A DNA stretch of 11,127 nt, from the NCBI GenBank assembly GCA_024277695.1, contig JAJRUR010000332.1:1-11127 (forward strand). The letters run 5' to 3'. Made by a program: the position numbers and the translations under genes. This stretch comes from Bacteroidota bacterium (GTDB lineage Bacteria > Bacteroidota > Bacteroidia > Chitinophagales > Saprospiraceae). This document shows positions 7,079 through 11,127 of this stretch, piece after piece (positions within the stretch are counted from its first letter, which is position 1; every line of letters begins with the position of its first letter). The notes beneath the pieces are model-generated. The model ran no database searches and was not told the DNA's origin. It saw only the letters and a list, made by a program, of their open reading frames with translations.

Positions 7079-7858
7079 ATGTCCGGAGTACAATGCATAC
7101 AAGACAAAATCTGGATACCACAATTTGGGACCAAGCGTCGGGTGGATATCTACCTGCCGGACGGTTATGATCGTAACACCAAAGAGCGCTATCCTGTACT
7201 CTATATGCAAGACGGTCAAAATATAGATGAGCCGGGTGGGGTTTTTGGACATTGGAATTTAAAAAAAAGTATGATCAAACTGACCGATGCCGGCTATAGC
7301 TGCCCTATCGTGGTAGCTGTCCACCATGCAGGCAAAGATCGCATAGTCGAATATAGCCCTAAGATGCCTTGGACTCGTTCGAAGGCACTTGGATTTGATT
7401 ATCTTCAGTTTTTGTCCAAGTCGCTCAAAGCATATATTGATAATCGATACCGTACAAAAACCCAAAGAATACATACCGGTATCGGAGGAAGTAGTATGGG
7501 AGGTCTGATTAGTTTGTATGCTGCGATGATGTATCCGGAGATATATTCAAAATATATCGTATTTTCGCCTTCCCTATGGCTAAGGCCGAGTTTTTACTCC
7601 AATGAGCAACTTTACTTAAAACTGAGCCATGCTCAGATATATCTCTACGCCGGTACACAGGAGAGTAAAACTTTGGTGCAAAATCTGATGGAATTTAAGA
7701 AGATGATCAGATCGGAGAAAAAGAAGGATCAAGTCCAATTGCGTTTATCGGTTAGGTCAGGGGCAGGACATCAAGAACAACACTGGGCAAAAGAATTGCC
7801 ACTTGCCATCAAATGGCTCTTTAATGACTCAATAATAAGTGTAAAAAACAAAATATGA
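7079..7858 (+). CDS. Alpha/beta-hydrolase of the putative esterase family (PF00756-like)
   Basis: This 259-residue protein has no signal peptide, so it is probably cytosolic. It starts with a beta-rich segment typical of the family (RRVDIYLPDGY, then YPVLYMQDGQN). The nucleophile elbow is GGSSMGG with Ser139. Glu195 in YAGTQES is the likely acid, and His231 in GAGHQEQHW completes the triad. PF00756-type enzymes include esterase D, enterochelin esterases and carbohydrate esterases, so the substrate cannot be assigned; hydrolysis of a small ester is the safe call. It lies 45 bases after the C1 peptidase gene, and its stop TGA overlaps the ATG of the aminopeptidase gene (ATGA), which implies translational coupling with that gene. 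No truncation is visible. Confidence 0.88.
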   Translation: MSGVQCIQDKIWIPQFGTKRRVDIYLPDGYDRNTKERYPVLYMQDGQNIDEPGGVFGHWNLKKSMIKLTDAGYSCPIVVAVHHAGKDRIVEYSPKMPWTRSKALGFDYLQFLSKSLKAYIDNRYRTKTQRIHTGIGGSSMGGLISLYAAMMYPEIYSKYIVFSPSLWLRPSFYSNEQLYLKLSHAQIYLYAGTQESKTLVQNLMEFKKMIRSEKKKDQVQLRLSVRSGAGHQEQHWAKELPLAIKWLFNDSIISVKNKI

Positions 7859-9282
7859 AACCGCGTATAATAAGCTCTTATCCCGATGCTGTACAGCACA
7901 TAATTTTACCTGTAAATCTCAAAAAACCGAGCTCTATTCCTAAACCGATACGAGCAGCAGTAAAGAGTGTAACAGCAGATGAAGAGTGTTCCACTTTTAT
8001 TTTGGATCACAGAGTCTATCACTTAATATGTACGGACAATAAAGACTACAAGGCGTTGATGTACAATGCAATAACTTGTGCCAAAAAGGCCAACGGTAAG
8101 GCTATCCACATAGATCTAACCGGTGTTGGTCGTCATGAGAAAATCGTCAAAGCAGTCATTCATGGCTGTCTACTTTCGGACTATAATATCCATCTCTATC
8201 AAACCAAAAAAGTAAAGAAAGCTAGTCGGCGCATAAGTATTTCGGGGATGGAGTCCGGTGTCATACTCAGAAAGATCATTGCCGAGCTAACGCATCAAGT
8301 CGAGGCTCAAAAACTGGTGATGGATATTATCAATGCGCCTTCTAATAAGTTGACTCCTGCCCAATTTGCTCAAAAAATTGCACGTACACTAAAACCCTTG
8401 GGCATAAAAGTATCGATCTTTGGGCACAAGCAACTGGAGCAAAAAGGACTTTTGGCCTTATTGGCTGTTAATCGCGGCAGTGAAGACCCTGCCCGATTTG
8501 TGGTGATGGAGTACCGAGCTGTAGGAAAGTCTCCTAAGAAGCATGTAGGCTTGATAGGCAAAGGTATCACCTTTGACACCGGTGGCATATCCCTCAAGCC
8601 TTCTGACAGTATGCACTATATGAAGAGTGACTTGGGTGGGGCAGCCGCAGTGTTTGGGGCCATGTATATGATTGGCAAACAAAAACCCCAAGTCGATGTG
8701 ACAGCTATCATTCCGACTACAGATAATAGTATCGGTACCAGGGCTATCAAACCCGGAGATGTTATAGGCTCATATAGTGGCAAGACAATTGAGGTACTCA
8801 ATACAGATGCAGAGGGACGTTTAGTACTGGCAGATGGTTTAGCATATATGTGCAAAAACTATAAAACGGATTATCTGATGGATCTCGCTACACTTACGGG
8901 AAGCATAGTAAGAGCCTTGGGCTACCATGCAGCTGGAATGTTTTCGAAGAATAGAGCACTACAGACCCAACTGCTCAAGCTGAGTGATCATACTTACGAG
9001 CAGGTATGGCCTATGCCGATGTGGGATCAATATGCTCAACAGATGAAGTCAGAGATCGCGGATATAAAGAATTTGGCTACAAAACCGGTGGCTGGTGCCA
9101 TCACTGCTGCAAAATTTTTAGAGGCATTTGTTGATGATCATCCCGCCTGGGTACATTTGGATATCGCAGCAGTTGCCTTCGGAGAGTCACCTCTATCCAA
9201 AGAAAAATGTGGCACCGGCTGGGGACCAGGACTGATTTGGGAATGGATCAAAAACATCGAATCTTCAGTTCGAAAAAAATAG
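7855..9282 (+). CDS. Leucyl aminopeptidase, M17 family (cytosol aminopeptidase)
   Basis: This 475-residue enzyme removes N-terminal amino acids from peptides using two metal ions. The complete M17 active site is present, and its spacing matches E. coli PepA: Lys236, Asp241 and Lys248 in the KGITFDTGGISLK block, Asp259 in KSDLGG, and Asp318, Glu320 and Arg322 in NTDAEGR. Residues ~1-150 are the variable N-terminal domain; ~160-470 the catalytic domain. There is no signal peptide, so it acts in the cytosol, where it would process peptides as a hexamer, as known for the family. It is slightly shorter than PepA (503) because of the N-terminal domain. Its ATG overlaps the stop of the esterase gene by 4 bases. 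The following Rpn-like gene starts 2 bases after its TAG. Confidence 0.95.
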   Translation: MKPRIISSYPDAVQHIILPVNLKKPSSIPKPIRAAVKSVTADEECSTFILDHRVYHLICTDNKDYKALMYNAITCAKKANGKAIHIDLTGVGRHEKIVKAVIHGCLLSDYNIHLYQTKKVKKASRRISISGMESGVILRKIIAELTHQVEAQKLVMDIINAPSNKLTPAQFAQKIARTLKPLGIKVSIFGHKQLEQKGLLALLAVNRGSEDPARFVVMEYRAVGKSPKKHVGLIGKGITFDTGGISLKPSDSMHYMKSDLGGAAAVFGAMYMIGKQKPQVDVTAIIPTTDNSIGTRAIKPGDVIGSYSGKTIEVLNTDAEGRLVLADGLAYMCKNYKTDYLMDLATLTGSIVRALGYHAAGMFSKNRALQTQLLKLSDHTYEQVWPMPMWDQYAQQMKSEIADIKNLATKPVAGAITAAKFLEAFVDDHPAWVHLDIAAVAFGESPLSKEKCGTGWGPGLIWEWIKNIESSVRKK

Positions 9283-9284
9283 TT

Positions 9285-10160
9285 ATGAGTGATCAGCACA
9301 AAAAAGAAAAACAAGAGGGAAACAAATTTGATAAAATCTTTAAGGAAAATGCCGAAAAGGCTTTTCTTCCGCTAGTTGCTACACTACTTGACGTTGAGCT
9401 AACAGAATATAAACGCATCAAAGAGAAGTTCCAAACCACTATCGAAAGAGAAATGGACTTCGTCTTTTGGGTTAAGACCAAAGATGACGAAGAGTTTATC
9501 ATCCACATCGAGTTCGATCAGAACTTGAACAATACTATGATTTATAGAATGCTAGAATATCATGGCTATCTTACCAATACGTACCATCTACCTATAAAGC
9601 ATGTACTCATCTATCTTGGTACGGGGACTCCAAATGTCCGTACAATGCTTAATGAAGAGCATATTTTTAAGGGGTATGAGTTGATAAATATAAGTACACT
9701 TGACCCCAAACAGTTTATCGAATCGGATATCCCCGAGTCCGTACTTTTAGCACTTTTGGCCAATTGGCCGGAACTAAATGAAGAGGTAGTACGTTTGGTT
9801 AGGAACAGGTTATGGAACTTATCTGCGGATAAAAAGAAATTTTATAAGTATTTTAATCAAATGCGGATAATGCTCGGATTGCGCAAAGCATCTGACTATC
9901 TCAGCAAAATCATAAAAGATATGCCACTAACTATAGATATTTCCGACGACATTTTTTTTAAGCAAGGTATTGAAAAAGGACTTAAAATAGGCTTGGAGCA
10001 AGGCTTGGAGCAAGGACTGGAGAAGGGACTGGAGCAAGGCTTGGAGCAAGTTATTATAAATGGACATTTAGAAGGTATCTCTGTACAGCTCTTGTCCAAA
10101 ATGACTGGATTATCGGAATCCAAAGTAGAAAAAGTCATCGAGAAGCACGCGAAAAAATAA
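9285..10160 (+). CDS. Rpn/YdaD-type PD-(D/E)XK nuclease family protein ('putative transposase') with GLEQ-repeat tail
   Basis: This 291-residue protein belongs to the PD-(D/E)XK superfamily group annotated as Rpn recombination-promoting nucleases or YdaD-like putative transposases. The core is visible as REMDFVFWV (Asp58) followed by FIIHIEFDQN (Glu76), then MIYRMLEYHGYL, which is characteristic. The position two after Glu76 is Asp78, where relatives usually have Gln or Lys; Gln79 follows. After a helical region come seven four-residue units GIEK-GLKI-(GLE[Q/K])x5 at ~228-255, then a short helical C-terminus (KMTGLSESKVEKVIEKHAKK). I placed the start at ATG 9285; an in-frame ATG at 9207 would overlap the aminopeptidase gene. 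No terminal inverted repeats are seen, so I do not call an insertion sequence. It could act in DNA cleavage, recombination or phage defence; nothing here decides which. Confidence 0.85.
   Translation: MSDQHKKEKQEGNKFDKIFKENAEKAFLPLVATLLDVELTEYKRIKEKFQTTIEREMDFVFWVKTKDDEEFIIHIEFDQNLNNTMIYRMLEYHGYLTNTYHLPIKHVLIYLGTGTPNVRTMLNEEHIFKGYELINISTLDPKQFIESDIPESVLLALLANWPELNEEVVRLVRNRLWNLSADKKKFYKYFNQMRIMLGLRKASDYLSKIIKDMPLTIDISDDIFFKQGIEKGLKIGLEQGLEQGLEKGLEQGLEQVIINGHLEGISVQLLSKMTGLSESKVEKVIEKHAKK
9966..10049 (+). repeat. 12-bp in-frame minisatellite in the Rpn-like gene
   Basis: Five 12-bp units occupy 9990-10049: three identical ggcttggagcaa (9990-10001, 10002-10013, 10038-10049) and two variants starting ggactggag (10014-10025, 10026-10037). 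Two more diverged units precede them (9966-9989). Each encodes Gly-[Leu/Ile]-[Glu/Lys]-x. Because the unit is a multiple of three, slippage would change the protein length without breaking the frame. Confidence 0.9.
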
Positions 10161-10166
10161 TCAGTT

Positions 10167-10197
10167 ATTATCCGACGCTGTATCCAATGCGGATAAT
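10167..10197. repeat. Inverted repeat between the Rpn-like gene and its partial duplicate
   Basis: ATTATCCG (10167-10174) is the perfect complement of CGGATAAT (10190-10197), with a 15-base loop. The right arm lies inside the duplicated segment, the left arm in the spacer. There is no T-run after it, so it is not a convincing terminator. Confidence 0.5.
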
Positions 10198-10276
10198 GCT
10201 CGGATTGCACAAAGCGTCTGACCATCTCAGCAAAATCATAAAAGATATTACTACAGTAATAGATTTTTTCCATTAA
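10187..10276 (+). pseudogene. Decayed partial duplicate of the Rpn-like gene's 3' region
   Basis: Bases 10187-10248 match 9861-9922 of the Rpn-like gene at 59 of 62 positions, in the same direction, 326 bases apart. The duplicate stays in the matching frame (MRIMLGLHKASDHL against MRIMLGLRKASDYL in the gene), diverges after the shared KIIKD, and ends at TAA 10274-10276. The part upstream of 10187 and the whole GLEQ tail are missing. It is probably what is left of a second, tandem Rpn-family gene or a piece copied from the first. It cannot encode a nuclease. It ends 9 bases before the ATP-grasp start and in the same frame. Confidence 0.8.
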
Positions 10277-10285
10277 ATTCGTACC

Positions 10286-11127
10286 GTGGCAAATTTTGTC
10301 TGTCTTACTAGCGAATATAAAGGAGAAGACTTTCTGCGTCAGCTGCATCGATGCGGGCATAAGGTATATTTGATTAGCTCTCAGAGCGAAAAAGACAAAC
10401 CATGGCCAAAAGCCTGTTTGGAGGAAATTTTTTATCTACCTAAGGATGACCAGCTCAAATGGAATATGAGAGACCTAAAGGCAGGAATGATATGGTTTAT
10501 GCGTTCTCAATCTATTGATCGAATGGTTGCTTTGGATGACTTTGAGGTAGAGAAGGCAGCGGAGTTGCGTGAGCATTTTCGGATACCCGGTATGGGACAG
10601 ACTACGGCTCGGTATTTTAGGGACAAGCTCGCTATGCGTATTGCTGCCCAAGATGCCGGATTATCGATTCCGGCTTTTAGCCCGGTTTTCAATGATAACA
10701 TAATCCGGTTTTTTTTTGAGCAACATTCTGCTCCTTGGGTGATCAAACCTCGTTCTGCAGCCTCAACTTTGGGTATCAAAAAGCTACTAGATGCAGCACA
10801 AGCTTGGAAGTATCTGGATATCTTAGGTGATCAGCGTAGTGACTATCTGATCGAATCCTTTCTGCCCGGAGATGTATATCACGTAGATGGACTGGTCTAT
10901 CAAGGCAAAGTGATTTTTCATAATGCTTCTCGCTATCTGGATACACCATTGAAAGTAGCGCAAGGTGGGGGCATATTCAGTTCGATGACTATGGATCCTA
11001 GTTGTGAAGATGCAGTAGAATTATTTGGGCTAAATCGCAGACTCGTTCAACATTTTGGTTTGAAACATGGACCCTTTCACTCTGAATTTATTCGGTCTGA
11101 TGCGGATGGAAAATTTTATTTTTTAGA
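10286..11127 (+). CDS. ATP-grasp domain protein (C-terminus beyond the window)
   Basis: The frame is open for 280 codons to the window end. I start it at GTG 10286, 9 bases after an in-frame TAA; the next in-frame ATG is not until codon 61 and would cut off a well-formed N-terminal alpha/beta segment (ANFVCLTSEYKGEDFLRQL). ATP-grasp features are visible: RDKLAMRIAAQDAGLSIPAF (Lys114), PWVIKPR (Lys154), YLIESFLPGDVYHVDG (Glu190, Asp201) and HGPFHSEF (Glu267), a likely metal-binding site. Such enzymes join a carboxylate to an amine or thiol using ATP; the substrate is unknown. No other biosynthetic gene is in view to suggest a pathway. No Shine-Dalgarno sequence is seen. Partial only because the window ends. 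Confidence 0.85.
   Translation, partial: MANFVCLTSEYKGEDFLRQLHRCGHKVYLISSQSEKDKPWPKACLEEIFYLPKDDQLKWNMRDLKAGMIWFMRSQSIDRMVALDDFEVEKAAELREHFRIPGMGQTTARYFRDKLAMRIAAQDAGLSIPAFSPVFNDNIIRFFFEQHSAPWVIKPRSAASTLGIKKLLDAAQAWKYLDILGDQRSDYLIESFLPGDVYHVDGLVYQGKVIFHNASRYLDTPLKVAQGGGIFSSMTMDPSCEDAVELFGLNRRLVQHFGLKHGPFHSEFIRSDADGKFYFL

Noticed and set aside
8370..8855. Overlapping minus-strand ORFs opposite the M17 aminopeptidase
   Set aside because: They lie across the conserved metal-binding blocks of a certain gene and are shadows of its codon usage.
9207..9284. Longer start of the Rpn-like protein inside the aminopeptidase gene
   Set aside because: It would overlap the aminopeptidase gene by 76 bases and add residues foreign to the family; ATG 9285 gives a normal N-terminus.
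9990..10049. CRISPR-like array
   Set aside because: The units are contiguous 12-bp coding repeats with no spacers.
9285..10276. Insertion sequence, given the 'putative transposase' label of the family
   Set aside because: No terminal inverted repeats or target-site duplication were seen, and the family is a PD-(D/E)XK nuclease group, not a DDE transposase.
9896..10360. Minus-strand 154-codon ORF across the Rpn-like gene tail
   Set aside because: It reads through the GLEQ minisatellite as a low-complexity Ser/Pro/Cys repeat, crosses the decayed duplicate, and has no family features.

Overview
The window looks like a chromosomal segment of a Bacteroidota bacterium, possibly from the Saprospiria/Chitinophagia side; the finer placement is a guess. 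The reasons are a long OstA-like protein of the Bacteroidota type, signal peptides ending in xxAQ, a YdaD/Rpn-type PD-(D/E)XK protein with a GLEQ-repeat tail, AT-rich intergenic DNA, and starts with no recognisable Shine-Dalgarno sequence.

Left part (1-1841) is accessory in character. One gene lies on the minus strand (691-1317), encoding a small putative lipoprotein with an eight-cysteine, Gly/Ser-rich C-terminus. It is followed by a strong bidirectional-type hairpin terminator. The gene and a ~550-base stretch without genes lie between two direct copies of a ~50-bp repeat (1-51 and 1498-1548, one mismatch). The right copy overlaps a short ORF that has a convincing signal peptide but no recognisable body.

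Middle part (1842-5742) is cell-envelope biology, all on the plus strand: an OstA/LptA-like exported protein, a lipoprotein with SH3-like domains and an NlpC/P60 (C40) peptidoglycan endopeptidase domain, and an OmpW-family outer-membrane beta-barrel protein.

Next (5933-9282) come three hydrolases on the plus strand: an exported papain-like (C1B, bleomycin hydrolase-like) cysteine peptidase, a cytosolic PF00756-type alpha/beta-hydrolase, and a cytosolic M17 leucyl aminopeptidase. The last two overlap by 4 bp (ATGA) and are probably translationally coupled. A role in peptide turnover would fit the two peptidases, but that is inference from function and position only.

Right part (9285-11127): an Rpn/YdaD-type PD-(D/E)XK family protein starts 2 bases after the aminopeptidase and carries a 12-bp minisatellite in its tail. 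It is followed by a decayed duplicate of part of its own 3' region, then by an ATP-grasp enzyme that starts at a GTG and runs off the window edge. I see no tRNA, rRNA, CRISPR array or intact insertion sequence. The most unusual elements are the repeat-flanked Cys-rich lipoprotein locus and the repeat/duplication history of the Rpn-like gene.
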